Positions 8,967 through 17,549 of a DNA stretch of 64,000 nt are shown piece after piece. The number at the start of each line of letters is the position of its first letter. Positions within the stretch are counted from its first letter, which is position 1. The stretch is taken from the NCBI RefSeq assembly GCF_029813835.1, contig NZ_JARVKV010000003.1, forward strand, positions 151,995 through 215,994, read 5' to 3'. Below the pieces are notes generated by a model. It searched no databases and was not told the DNA's origin. It worked only from the letters and a program-made list of their open reading frames with translations. Both the position numbers and the translations under genes were made by a program. The DNA comes from Streptomyces sp. DH37. Its GTDB lineage: Bacteria > Actinomycetota > Actinomycetes > Streptomycetales > Streptomycetaceae.

Positions 8967-9198
8967 CGCGTTCACCCCGTCTCACCCGGGGCGTGCCCCT
9001 ACCCCGCCTTTGACCGGGCTCTGTGGGCCATGTGCGGGCCGTGCGCGGCCAACCTGCGGCCAGGACAAGAGGGTTCCCAACTCCCCCTTCTGAGGACGTA
9101 GTCGCCCGAGCTGGCTCACCGGCCGGTTACGAGCCTTTGCCCGGCGGGCTTTGAGGATTGAGAGGAGCCACGCCGTACCGCTGCGGGATAATGGGTGT

Positions 9199-9546
9199 AT
9201 GTCAGCCGTGCCCAGCGTCTCCGATCTCCGCCGTGCCAAGTTCACCCGACGCCTCCCCGGCGCCCTCACGGAACTCACCGGCCCGGTCCACGGCACCGTC
9301 GACCTGCCGCTGCACCTGGCGTGGTCCGGGCTGACCCGGTTCGACCTCGATCAGCCCCGGCTGAGGATGAGCCTGTACCGGATCGTCCTGGCCGAGGGCA
9401 TGCACGACGACCTGGTCCGGTACCTCAACCACGAGCTGCTGACCGACCTGTGGCCCGTACTGCGCACTCTGGTCAGCCGTGACATCCGCAGTGTGTGGGA
9501 GGGTGCTTTCCCCGAGCTCGCTCCCGGCACCTCCGCCGTCGCGTGA
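9199..9546 (+). CDS. partner gene of AbiEii-type nucleotidyltransferase (putative antitoxin or regulator)
   Basis: 115 residues from ATG 9199; no strong ribosome site, but TATGTC-type context and third-position GC support it. The protein is mostly helical and has no recognised domain or clear DNA-binding motif. Its last codons overlap the GTG of the nucleotidyltransferase gene (GTGA), so the two are translationally coupled. In AbiE systems the upstream gene encodes an AbiEi antitoxin of about 200 residues with a winged helix; this protein is much shorter and not obviously related. A role as partner is inferred from gene order only. It begins about 290 bases after tRNA-Ser(UGA). Confidence 0.6.
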   Translation: MSAVPSVSDLRRAKFTRRLPGALTELTGPVHGTVDLPLHLAWSGLTRFDLDQPRLRMSLYRIVLAEGMHDDLVRYLNHELLTDLWPVLRTLVSRDIRSVWEGAFPELAPGTSAVA

Positions 9547-10220
9547 ACCTCACGGATCTGCACAGGCGGCTCCTCACGGACGTGCTCGCCGTGGGCGGCT
9601 CCTATCCGCTCGTCCTCACCGGAGGCTACGCGGTGCAGGCGCACGGGCTGGTCGACCGGATCAGCCAAGACCTGGACGTCGCCACCGAGAATCCGGAGCG
9701 GATGGAGGACATCGCACGGACCGTACACGTCGGCCTGGAAGAACGCGGGTGGCGCGTACGGATGCTGGAGGCCGCTCCGCTGTCGGCCCGGCTGGTCGTC
9801 ACCGACCCGGAAACCGATGCCCAGTGCGAGGTGGACATCCTCAAAGAGGTGCTGTGGCGTCCTCCGGTGCAGACCGAGCACGGCCCGGTGCTCTCCCTGG
9901 AGGACGTGGTCGGCACCAAGGTCCGCGCGTTGGCCGACCGTGGTCTCGCCCGCGACCTCGTCGATGTCCGGGCCGCAGCCGATCTCTGGAGCCACAGGGA
10001 ACTTGAGAAGCTCGGTGGGCGCCATGCCCGTGACGCCTTCGACCTCTCCGAACTCCAGGCCCGGCTCGCCGGTGCGGACTGGATCGACGACACCGAGTTC
10101 GCCGCTTACGGCTTGGACGACCAGCGGATCGCCGAGCTTCGCCGATGGGCCCGGGACTGGGCCGATGACATCGCGGAACGGCTCCACGAAGCCGAAGCCG
10201 AGAGCGGAGGCGACTGGTGA
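9543..10220 (+). CDS. nucleotidyltransferase of AbiEii/AbiGii toxin type
   Basis: 225 residues from GTG 9543, overlapping the upstream stop by 4 bases. The minimal-nucleotidyltransferase signature is clear: LTGGYAVQAHG (about 25-35), then DRISQDLDVAT (about 38-48), with the two Asp residues expected to bind metal, and a third acidic strand CEVDILKEV (about 98-106). AbiEii toxins transfer nucleotides to tRNA or other targets and act in phage abortive infection, though many chromosomal relatives are untested. A helical C-terminal half with a KVRALADRGLARDLVDV segment matches family members. Position behind a tRNA gene suits an accessory module, but its GC content is that of the host. Confidence 0.8.
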   Translation: MNLTDLHRRLLTDVLAVGGSYPLVLTGGYAVQAHGLVDRISQDLDVATENPERMEDIARTVHVGLEERGWRVRMLEAAPLSARLVVTDPETDAQCEVDILKEVLWRPPVQTEHGPVLSLEDVVGTKVRALADRGLARDLVDVRAAADLWSHRELEKLGGRHARDAFDLSELQARLAGADWIDDTEFAAYGLDDQRIAELRRWARDWADDIAERLHEAEAESGGDW

Positions 10221-10316
10221 GGACGCGCCCGGAGACTGCGGCTCATACACGAACCGGATGACGCCGGACCCGCCCCGCCCGACGACCGGGCAGGGCGTCA
10301 CGGCAGTCAGCCCGGC

Positions 10317-11105
10317 TCACGCGCAGAGGGCGTCTAGGTCCACGGGGGCGCAGTCGTGCAGCGTCACGACCAGCCGGTGGGCCAGGGTCCACCGGATCGC
10401 GAGGTCCTCGTAGGACACCTCGTGCAGGGCGGTGTCGAGGGGCTCCAGCGTGACCGGGTGGTGGACGATCCCGGCCACGCCCCAGGCGTACGGCCGGTCC
10501 ACCAGCGCGGCGACGTGCCCCTCCCGCAGCCGCGGGCACTCCCGTACGGAGATCCGGGCGCAGGGCACGCACACCGGCGGCGCCGTGGTCCGCTCGCTCT
10601 CCTCCACCGGGCGGCCGACGTCCCGCAGCACGAAGAGGCGCGGACCGTCCTCCGGGGTGGGCCCGCCGCACACCCGGCAGAGCATGCGCCGCATGGCCCT
10701 GCGCTGCCGCAGCGTGTGCACCGTGTAGTACTGGGGACGCCCCTTGCCCCGCGCGAGGGTCTGCCTCATCCACAGCACTCCGCGCCCGTCCCGGTCGTAC
10801 GCGGACTCCCCGGCGAAACCGATCCCCTCGCCCTCCGCCCCCACCCGCCGCACCACGGGCGGGCGGCGCATCCGCTCCTGGCTCCACGAGGCGATGTAGG
10901 GAACCGTGCTCAGCCGGCCGGTGCGCGGTCGCGCGGGCGTGGCGGCGGGCTCCGCCGGGCTTCCCTCCGCCCCCACCGGGCGCACCCCGTAATCCCCGCG
11001 CCCGTCCGCAGAGCGCGCACGCCCCTCCCCGATCCGCTCCTCGACCCTTTGTGAGAAGGCGCCCCGCCCATATACGCCCTTCCTGACGCTCGGTTCCGTA
11101 CTCAC
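10317..11105 (-). CDS. conserved Streptomyces protein with zinc-ribbon cysteines
   Basis: 262 residues from GTG 11105; a later start near VPYIASWSQ is also possible, since the first ~65 residues are low-complexity. Two C-x-x-C pairs (LCRVCGGP and CVPCARI, about 45 residues apart) should form a zinc ribbon. Between and after them lie conserved-looking stretches such as GKGRPQYYTVHTLRQRRAM and a terminal region ending ALCA. I do not recognise a named family. It is divergent from the XRE-family regulator with about 95 bases between them, an arrangement that suggests a regulator-target pair. Confidence 0.65.
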   Translation of the reverse strand: MSTEPSVRKGVYGRGAFSQRVEERIGEGRARSADGRGDYGVRPVGAEGSPAEPAATPARPRTGRLSTVPYIASWSQERMRRPPVVRRVGAEGEGIGFAGESAYDRDGRGVLWMRQTLARGKGRPQYYTVHTLRQRRAMRRMLCRVCGGPTPEDGPRLFVLRDVGRPVEESERTTAPPVCVPCARISVRECPRLREGHVAALVDRPYAWGVAGIVHHPVTLEPLDTALHEVSYEDLAIRWTLAHRLVVTLHDCAPVDLDALCA

Positions 11106-11199
11106 GGATACGTAACCGTGCGATTACTCTCGGCGGTACCGTGGGTGGAGCGGCAGCGCGTGAAACCCATGAAAGATGCGTGGATGCGGGGGAGTGGAC

Positions 11200-12534
11200 A
11201 TGGGAGCCAGGAAGCCGAACGAGGGCTTGCGGCGCGTCCTGACCGAGAGCCAGTGGTCGCAGTCCCAACTCGCCCTGGCCTTCAACCGTATCGGGGCGGA
11301 GGCGGGGGTGCCGCTGCGGTACGACGAGTCGGCCGTGAGCCACTGGCTGAGCGGCACCAGACCGCGCAAGGCCGTACGGCCCTTCATCCGCGAGGCCCTC
11401 TCCCGTCGGCTGCGCAGGCCGGTCACGCTGGCCGAGATCGGTTTGGAGGCCGAGGAGGCGAGCTGTGGCGCGGATACCGTGGAAGGACTGATGAACCTCG
11501 GGAGGACGGACATGGACCCATCCCGCAGGAGCGTTCTGGGCGTCGGCCTGTTCTCCGTGGCGTTGACCGTCCCCGACTGGCAGGACGTGGTGGGCCGGAT
11601 GGAGGCGGTACGGGCCGGCCGCGCCTCCCGCATCGGGCGGCCGGAGGTGGACATGGTGGTCGCCATGACCGAGCGCATCAGCGAACTGGACGACCAGTTC
11701 GGCGGCCGTCACGCCCGGCCCATGGCCGCCTCGTTCATCGTCAACACCGTGGCGGCCTACCTGCGCGCCGACGCCCCCGAGCCGGTGCGCAAGGACATGC
11801 TCTCGGCCGCCTCCGACCTGTGCTACCTCACCGGCTACATGGCGGTGGCCGAGGGCCTGCAGGGGCTGGCGCAGCAGTACTACCTCAAGGCCTTGGAACT
11901 GGCCGGCGCGGCCGAGGACCACCTGACGTACTGCACCACGCTGCGAGGCATGAGCGTTCAGGCCGTCGACCTCGGCCACGGCCCGGAGGCGCTGCGCCTG
12001 GCCGACGCGGCAGCCGCCGCCTCACCCCAGGCCGGGCCGCGCATGCGCGCCTTCCTCGCCGGACAACAGGCCCACGCCGCCGCCCAGACCGGCGACCGCC
12101 GCACCGCCTTGGCCCACCTGCGCGACGCGGAAGTGGCAATGGAGAAGGCCGAGTCACGAGCGAAGACCTTCGGCTCCTACGACCCCGCCGCGCTTGCGTA
12201 CCACACGAGCCAGGTGCGGCACGAACTCGGAGACACCAGCGGGGCGATCAAAGCCATGACCGAATCTAACCGGCTCCGGGAGCCCGTGTACCGCAGGACC
12301 CGAGTGCTACGCCTGGCAACCGTCGCCGAACGGCAGATGCGGCTTGGACACCTCGAAGAGGCGTCCGCTACCTGGCACTCGGCCTTGGACGAGTACCCGC
12401 ATGTCCAGAGCGGACGGGCGGACGACCGCATCCGCACCATGGTCACCCTGATCCGCCCCCACCTGCGCAACCGCACCGCCCGCGACCTCCACGACCGCGC
12501 AAGGACGCTGGCACCCTCAATCCTCCGTGCCTGA
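11200..12534 (+). CDS. XRE-family regulator with TPR-like C-terminal domain
   Basis: 444 residues from ATG 11200 (GGGAG 6 bases upstream; an in-frame ATG at 11176 lacks a site). Residues about 10-75 form a helix-turn-helix-like domain (ESQWSQSQLALAFNRIG, then YDESAVSHWLSGTRPRK). Residues about 150-440 are helical repeats like the TPR region of actinobacterial regulators (for example ALELAGAAEDHLTYCTTLRG). Such proteins act as DNA-binding regulators, some quorum- or phage-linked. There is no transmembrane segment despite a hydrophobic LGVGLFSVALTVPDW patch after an RR pair at about 115-130, which resembles a relic Tat signal seen in this family. It borders the low-GC islet. Confidence 0.82.
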   Translation: MGARKPNEGLRRVLTESQWSQSQLALAFNRIGAEAGVPLRYDESAVSHWLSGTRPRKAVRPFIREALSRRLRRPVTLAEIGLEAEEASCGADTVEGLMNLGRTDMDPSRRSVLGVGLFSVALTVPDWQDVVGRMEAVRAGRASRIGRPEVDMVVAMTERISELDDQFGGRHARPMAASFIVNTVAAYLRADAPEPVRKDMLSAASDLCYLTGYMAVAEGLQGLAQQYYLKALELAGAAEDHLTYCTTLRGMSVQAVDLGHGPEALRLADAAAAASPQAGPRMRAFLAGQQAHAAAQTGDRRTALAHLRDAEVAMEKAESRAKTFGSYDPAALAYHTSQVRHELGDTSGAIKAMTESNRLREPVYRRTRVLRLATVAERQMRLGHLEEASATWHSALDEYPHVQSGRADDRIRTMVTLIRPHLRNRTARDLHDRARTLAPSILRA

Positions 12535-12961
12535 GGAATCATCGAGGCGGCACACCAGGTCCCCTCACCATCTCGACCCCAGCCTCCTGCTGCACGTTGT
12601 AATGACGCTCGCAGAAAAACTGAACACAGCCACGGTCAACCATCAGCTGGTACCGAAGCGTCAAGCATCTACCGGGACCGGAAAAGCCCAACCACCCCAC
12701 TGAGTAACAACCTTCTCTACGGGTTTAAGGCGGCTCGCTCTGCTCGCCGCGCGCGGCCCGGCTCCCCACCGAGCCTGCGCTCCTGTCTCCACCCCGCTCC
12801 AGCTCGGCCGACACCTGTGCCGCACGTACAGCAACAAGTCGCCTTACGAGAAAGAAGAGGTACGCCGTGACTGGGGCGGTCGGCTCCATGACTTTACGGG
12901 ACCATATGATTGCTCGCGCCACAAAGCAGCGCCACCCCAGAGCCGTACCACCGCAATCAGT
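12535..12961. other. left edge of low-GC islet, no confident gene
   Basis: Base composition falls from host-like to mixed here. A short frame around 12810-12920 has natural-looking codons (YSNKSPYEKEEVRRDWGGRL) but no start or ribosome site, and may be a gene remnant. No integrase, transposase or direct repeat was seen at this edge. Confidence 0.4.
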
Positions 12962-13822
12962 TTATCTTCTTGCATTCCCGTGCGCCCATCTCTGCCGAAT
13001 CAATGGCTGCAGAGCTAGGTAGGACCGGTAGGCGTCTCTCGGAGACGTCCCATCCACTCTGGAACGGAAAAGATCGAAACCTCTTCGCATCAGATCTTTG
13101 TCGGCACTCCATGCCCCAACAAGAAACTTGCTTTGAATCCATTTTTCAATTGTCGCCTTATAGAGCATCAGATTGAACTCGCGTACAGCGCTAGTGCATA
13201 TGAGTGCAATTTTTTGCAAGTGGGCGAAATCTAGGACGATCTGCGTCGCCTCTTCCTTGCTTTTCAAGCCTAATGCTTTAGCATTTCCTCGACTTAGAAC
13301 GCCGTGTGAGTGCACACTCGCATGGCGAATATGACACACGACATCGAAATTACTAAGAGCAATCCCGAGAGAGCTATTAGGTTGCCATGAAAAACCTAGA
13401 AGGGCCCCACTTCTCTTCTTAATCTCAGACTCGCTAGCAAAACTAACACCTTCAAACAGTCCCATTCCCAGCTTACTGGGTCCGTAGTAGTCAAATGCCC
13501 CTAGGGCAATCAGTTGGTCAGCGGCCTTATCTCTAACGAGAGGGCAAGTATTTATTAGACCTAAAAAGATAGATCTGAAGTAGGCTTCTGTCCCTGTGAC
13601 AATTCCCAGCGCCAGCAGTCTGCCAAGGGTGTCGTTCTTTGCGAGGTCATCAGGGAGTCCAAGGCGAAGAACATCGCCCAGACTTCCGTAGAATGCGTCG
13701 ATGGGGCTGTCGCCGATCTCAGATTTCACGCAGCACGCCGAGAACTCTGTGTCTGTGCTCTCGGGCGGCAGATTGACCCTCTCCCAGGCCGCCGAGGATT
13801 TCACGTTGCGCTTTTTAGACAC
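12962..13822 (-). CDS. HEPN-domain protein (RiboL-PSP/MAE_28990-like), putative RNase effector
   Basis: 286 residues from GTG 13822, whose AGGAG ribosome site lies inside the end of the upstream ATPase gene; the two overlap by 8 bases. The fold is helical. The key signature is HIRHASVHSHG: R166-x4-H171, the catalytic motif of HEPN ribonucleases, followed by a conserved-looking LSRGNAKALGL. An earlier helix, VTGTEAYFRSIFLGLI (about 75-90), fits the start of the same domain. HEPN proteins often act as toxins that cut tRNA or mRNA when a partner senses infection. Codons are low-GC and include TTA at residue 184, so translation may depend on bldA. Domain assignment is by motif, not search. Confidence 0.7.
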   Translation of the reverse strand: MSKKRNVKSSAAWERVNLPPESTDTEFSACCVKSEIGDSPIDAFYGSLGDVLRLGLPDDLAKNDTLGRLLALGIVTGTEAYFRSIFLGLINTCPLVRDKAADQLIALGAFDYYGPSKLGMGLFEGVSFASESEIKKRSGALLGFSWQPNSSLGIALSNFDVVCHIRHASVHSHGVLSRGNAKALGLKSKEEATQIVLDFAHLQKIALICTSAVREFNLMLYKATIEKWIQSKFLVGAWSADKDLMRRGFDLFRSRVDGTSPRDAYRSYLALQPLIRQRWAHGNARR

Positions 13823-15551
13823 TTACGAACTCCTGCGCGTAGCTCTTGATTCGCTTTGCCCAAACCGGGCCAATGTATGGAACTCCACGAATCTGCGCAT
13901 TCTCCTCGTCAAGTAGAATATCGTTAACGGTTCGAATCTCGGTGTACTTGAGCAGCCCGTCACGCTTTTTCTTCGGTAGGGGAAGGTTGTCGATCGGAGC
14001 CTTGAGTAGCTCTTCATAGATTGACGCTGTTCTTAGTTGACGACCGCATTTCATGCAAAACTGTGCATCTTCAGAATAGCGCGGCGCCCCACAATTTTGA
14101 CATGGAAGTAGGTCCAAGGTGCACCTATCTTCGTAATCTACACCTAGGACATTACTTGGCTGCAGTCGCGAAAAGGCATGAGCGTCGCGCGTAACTAGTG
14201 CGGAAATGATATCCGAAACAGCAAAAGCCCTGCCAAGGCTGAGTGCATTCCCTTCGATTAGAATCGCATAATGGAGCATGTAGCGATGGAACACGCCTTT
14301 CACGCCTCGCGATACCGTATGGGCATCTCGGAAAATGCCTGCATATTCCAGCATGGCGACCATCCTGGTTAGCTTTGCATCCATCGGCTCACGAAAGGCG
14401 ACAACTGTCGCCTTAGAACGGTCACGTCTGGCTGAGTTGAAGCTCTGCAACTGACGAACGGAACCCGCTTCCAACTCCTGTCCGAAATCTACGAAGTGCT
14501 TATACCGGGGAAGCTTGCCGGCGAGGGTGCTGAAAATTTGACGGACAGAGGCAGCGTGATCGGAGATTGCAGTCTCCGCCATTTTTCGTGTAGGGTTATG
14601 GGTTTCATCCTCTTCAACTCCTAGTAGCTGCGAAAGCATGACTAGGAAGCCGCGCGGCAATCCGAAGGAGGCCAGGGCGAGGTAGTCAATTAGTTCCTCA
14701 CGCCCCTTAAGTCTTTTCAAGTGAGAGGCTGGAATGCGCCTGTTTACGATTTCGCGCATAACTTCGAGATAGCCGTCTTCGTCCGGACGAAGCCAGGACT
14801 CGACAAGCTCGGCCTCATGTCCAACGTGAAAATTCGGCGAGTAGCTCGTGATGCCTGGATATACAGCGGCCTTCGCCGAAACTGTCCGCGAACGAAGCTC
14901 TCGGAAGATCTCGAAGAATTCCCGTTGCTGGTCTGGCGAAAAAGCATGTGCCGCATCATCCAGGAGTAGGACACATCTCTTCATTCCACTATCTTGCGTC
15001 CATGATTCCAGGGCATGCAGTAGTTCGGTAGGCGTGGTGTAGACGTCCGGGATAGAGCTTGCAGTCCCCGCCTCTAGGGTCTTGATATATGCCTGAGCGT
15101 CACTTGTCAGTTCTGCTAGTGTATGGGGGATTTCGCGATTACCCTCCTCTAGGGTTTCCTTAACGCCAACGGCAATCTTGAGTAGAACCCATTGGCGAAA
15201 CAACTGCAGAGCGTTCGCCGCCTTATGAAACAGAGGTTCCAATGCAAGGGACTTGCTGTAATTAACGTAGACGCCGAGATGTGCCGCTTCCTCTTGCAAC
15301 TCAAAATAAGCGCGGCGCAGCAGGGTGGATTTACCGCACCCTCGTGGACCAATGAGCAGTTTCGCGCCTGGACCTTTGAGTTTCGCAAGGATGGCTCTAT
15401 CTGCTTTGGTCGACGCTGTCCATGCCGCTAGTTCACCTTTAGACAGGTACTCGGCGCGCTCTTCGAAGACGTTAGCCGTTAGCGACTCGGTGGAGTTATT
15501 TGTCATTCCTTGCCCACTGGTAGGTTTCGATTTTGCTGCTTCATGGCTCAT
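13815..15551 (-). CDS. P-loop ATPase (ORC/STAND-like) with zinc ribbon and C-terminal HhH-like motif
   Basis: 578 residues from ATG 15551; ATG 15506 (563 residues) or GTG 15605 are possible starts, and none has a good ribosome site. Walker A is GPRGCGKST (68-76), Walker B is VLLLDDAA (about 194-201), and AVYPGITSYSPNFHVGHEAE (about 229-248) looks like a sensor strand of ORC-type AAA+ ATPases. The middle is helical. A four-cysteine zinc ribbon (C484, C487, C499, C502) follows, and the end, IRGVPYIGPVWAKRIKSYA, resembles a helix-hairpin-helix DNA-binding motif. It overlaps the HEPN gene downstream, so it is probably the sensor or regulator of that effector. Codon use is unlike the host, which points to transfer. 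Confidence 0.75.
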   Translation of the reverse strand: MSHEAAKSKPTSGQGMTNNSTESLTANVFEERAEYLSKGELAAWTASTKADRAILAKLKGPGAKLLIGPRGCGKSTLLRRAYFELQEEAAHLGVYVNYSKSLALEPLFHKAANALQLFRQWVLLKIAVGVKETLEEGNREIPHTLAELTSDAQAYIKTLEAGTASSIPDVYTTPTELLHALESWTQDSGMKRCVLLLDDAAHAFSPDQQREFFEIFRELRSRTVSAKAAVYPGITSYSPNFHVGHEAELVESWLRPDEDGYLEVMREIVNRRIPASHLKRLKGREELIDYLALASFGLPRGFLVMLSQLLGVEEDETHNPTRKMAETAISDHAASVRQIFSTLAGKLPRYKHFVDFGQELEAGSVRQLQSFNSARRDRSKATVVAFREPMDAKLTRMVAMLEYAGIFRDAHTVSRGVKGVFHRYMLHYAILIEGNALSLGRAFAVSDIISALVTRDAHAFSRLQPSNVLGVDYEDRCTLDLLPCQNCGAPRYSEDAQFCMKCGRQLRTASIYEELLKAPIDNLPLPKKKRDGLLKYTEIRTVNDILLDEENAQIRGVPYIGPVWAKRIKSYAQEFVSV

Positions 15552-15576
15552 TATATATCTGCGCTTGGGGCTCCAA
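15550..15576 (-). promoter_or_regulatory. candidate promoter of the ATPase-HEPN operon
   Basis: On the minus strand TTGGAG (15571-15576) and TATAAT (15550-15555) are separated by 15 bases, a little short. The -10 overlaps the ATG at 15551, so if this promoter is used, translation would begin at ATG 15506. Confidence 0.35.
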
Positions 15577-16426
15577 GGGGGTACTATGACTGCTCTAAGT
15601 TTCACTCAGGGATACGTGCAATATCTCGTACCCTGGGGACAGGATGCAATAACTCTGACGAGCAAATGCAAGGTGACAGGTGCAGCAGTTCTGGCAGCAA
15701 CGCCAGCGCATGGGAACGCCCGATCGATGGCCCGGCGACCGTAGTCCGCCAAGCACTGGCATCGCCTGAGTAGCAGGGCCTATGCCGGGCAGCGGCGCCG
15801 CTGCATGACATGACTCTCTGCGGGTCGTTGATCCTGAGCAGTCCACGGGGTTATTAGCGCACAGACCCACCCCTCGGCGCAGCTAAGTTGGGTGAATCAA
15901 GCAGTCATGGCTGGAGCAGTCGTGCGCCCTCGTTCGTCTACGCACCACCCCACAAGCACACCAGACAGAGCAAGGAGCAACTGGAGACCACTGTGAAAGC
16001 AACCAGCCCGATGGGGCTGTACCAGAGCCGTTCACACAGGTCAGTGCTCGCTCCGGCCCCGAGTGCTCGCAGGTTCCCAAGCCGAGAAATTAAGACAAAG
16101 TGGACCTAAAGGGACGTCTCTTGCGGTCCGACTGGCGCGGCTTGCTCTGGTCGACAATCTGGCAGCGTGGCCGAGGCTGGCGGGGTCCAGCGAGGCACAC
16201 GCGTGCGTAGTCGGTCGGCGCGCCTGCCGTCGTGGCCGACTGTCGTCGGCTGAGGTTCACATGGGCCGCACTGTAAGTTTCCGCCTTCGGTCGACCCGCC
16301 CACGCGATGATCAACGCTGGGCCGTCCCCCGAGTATCGCGAAGTGGCGGCCCTCAGACCGCGCACGACAGCGCTTCCGCACCAGACCTCGGTGCGGGGGC
16401 GCTACGTGATCGACTTTGAGTTTCTC
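15577..16426. other. islet intergenic region, no confident gene
   Basis: About 850 bases of mixed composition upstream of the ATPase gene. Several frames of 70-118 codons are open (for example 16063-16419 on the plus strand) but none has a ribosome site, sensible codon bias or a recognisable product. It may contain decayed genes. No repeats or att-like sequences were noticed. Confidence 0.4.
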
Positions 16427-16681
16427 CTACAACCCGTCAGCGTTCAATGCAGCCAGGTGTTCCCGCAGGAACCGGTGCGTCTGCTCGTCGGTGGCGACGT
16501 ATTCGTGGTCGAAGCGGCTGTCTGCCCATGACGTCTTGCCGCTGGAGCGGATGTGCAACTCCCCTGCCGTGATCCGGTACCGTCGGTACTCGGTGATGTT
16601 CTTTCCTGAGTAGCTGGTGTTCACCTCGAAGTCCTCGTTCTGGTGCAGCAGTTGCTGGCGCACTTCCCTCGTCAAGTGCAT
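16427..16681 (-). CDS. small conserved hypothetical protein
   Basis: 84 residues from ATG 16681 with GGGGGA 5 bases upstream. The protein (start MHLTREVRQQLLHQNEDFE, with a central KLHIR-like GELHIRSSGKTSWADSRFD) reads as a genuine, compact alpha/beta protein, and I recall similar short proteins in Streptomyces accessory regions, without a function. Its start faces that of a second small frame at 16720, with only 38 bases between. Codon bias is weaker than in core genes, as elsewhere in this islet. Confidence 0.6.
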   Translation of the reverse strand: MHLTREVRQQLLHQNEDFEVNTSYSGKNITEYRRYRITAGELHIRSSGKTSWADSRFDHEYVATDEQTHRFLREHLAALNADGL

Positions 16682-16719
16682 GGTCCCCCACGATTCATAA
16701 CGGGTAGGAGGATCATCCC

Positions 16720-16974
16720 ATGTCTAAGTCGCAAGCTGTCCTTTCTCGGCGGAAGGCAGTGCGAACCACTGGCGCTTCCGCGGCTAAGGCGGCCGAGCCG
16801 CTCTCGCTCCGCACTTGTCCGCACCCCTGGCAGTACGCGGGTGGCGCCCTGCCATCACCTCCGCGGGCGTTGATGAGGCCATTGCAGTCATGCGGCATAT
16901 CGAGGCTATGGCGGTGCGCGGCCATGTTGAGGGCGGTCTCCAATGGAGTTCAGAAGCCCCAGGGGCAGGCATAG
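16720..16974 (+). pseudogene. small gene, probably frameshifted
   Basis: ATG 16720 has a good AGGAGG site 9 bases upstream and opens a frame beginning MSKSQAVLSRRKAVRTTGAS. After about 32 codons this frame turns into unlikely protein, rich in Cys, Pro and Trp, while the next frame (from about 16815) reads well as VDEAIAVMRHIEAMAVRGHV. A single shift near 16810 would join the two. I therefore read it as a broken or mis-sequenced gene of about 80-90 codons; function unknown. Confidence 0.35.
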
Positions 16975-17031
16975 ACCGAACTTGTAAGGCGGTGGTCAGC
17001 CGACTGTGGTGCTGTATCCGCTACATCTTGA

Positions 17032-17530
17032 TCAGGTTGCCGTGCCCGATCGGGTGCCCGGCCGGGTGTCCGTCTGCGCGGCCGTACGCGGGGCCAGCAC
17101 CGCGGGGATCACCGTGCGGGACGAGGCCATGACGTCGGCCACGGAGCGTCGGCGCCCGGGGCCGAGGCGGCGCAGTGCCGGGTCGTGACCGGTGGCGACG
17201 ACGAGGCAGGCGGCGAGGAGTAGGAGCCGCCACAGGCCCGGGGCCGAGGCGGCGCAGGGGGTCGGGAAGTCGGGCGAGGGAGGCGTGCAGCCGCTCGCAG
17301 TGGAGCGGTACGTGGCGCTGCTCGTCGGCCAGGATGCGGCCCGCCGCGTCCGAGGTGAGCGGATCGCCGTCGCCGTCCTCGCCCGCCTGGACGCGCTGGA
17401 CACCGCTCCGCACCGCCGGGTGGAGGTGGCGCCCCGCTCCCAGCCGGGATCCCCCTGGGCGCGCCTGCGCTCGCGCTCGTCCTCGAACCGCCCCGCCCAC
17501 CCGGCGAATCCACTCGTACCCGCGCGGCCT
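17032..17530 (-). pseudogene. decayed ferritin-like-domain gene (two frame changes)
   Basis: Three pieces in two frames read as one protein: GWAGRFEDERERRRAQGDPG in one frame, then LHPAVRSGVQRVQAGEDGDG and ADEQRHVPLHCERLHASLA in another, then LLLLAACLVVATGHDPALRR back in the first. The HPAV-x-x-VQR-x-Q-x-GEDGDG stretch is the signature of actinobacterial ferritin-like-domain proteins. The segment between GEDGDG and ADEQRH is shorter than expected, and there is no start codon with a ribosome site. It looks like a relic at the right border of the low-GC islet; sequencing error could explain one shift but hardly two plus a deletion. Confidence 0.5.
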
Positions 17531-17549
17531 CCCTCCCCCGGGGCGGAGG

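Noticed and set aside
15888..16419. Several 70-118 codon frames in the islet
   Set aside because: No ribosome sites, inconsistent codon bias and overlapping frames on both strands; treated as possible remnants only.
8822..17000. Integrative element using tRNA-Ser(UGA) as attachment site
   Set aside because: No integrase and no second copy of the tRNA 3' end were found on the far side.
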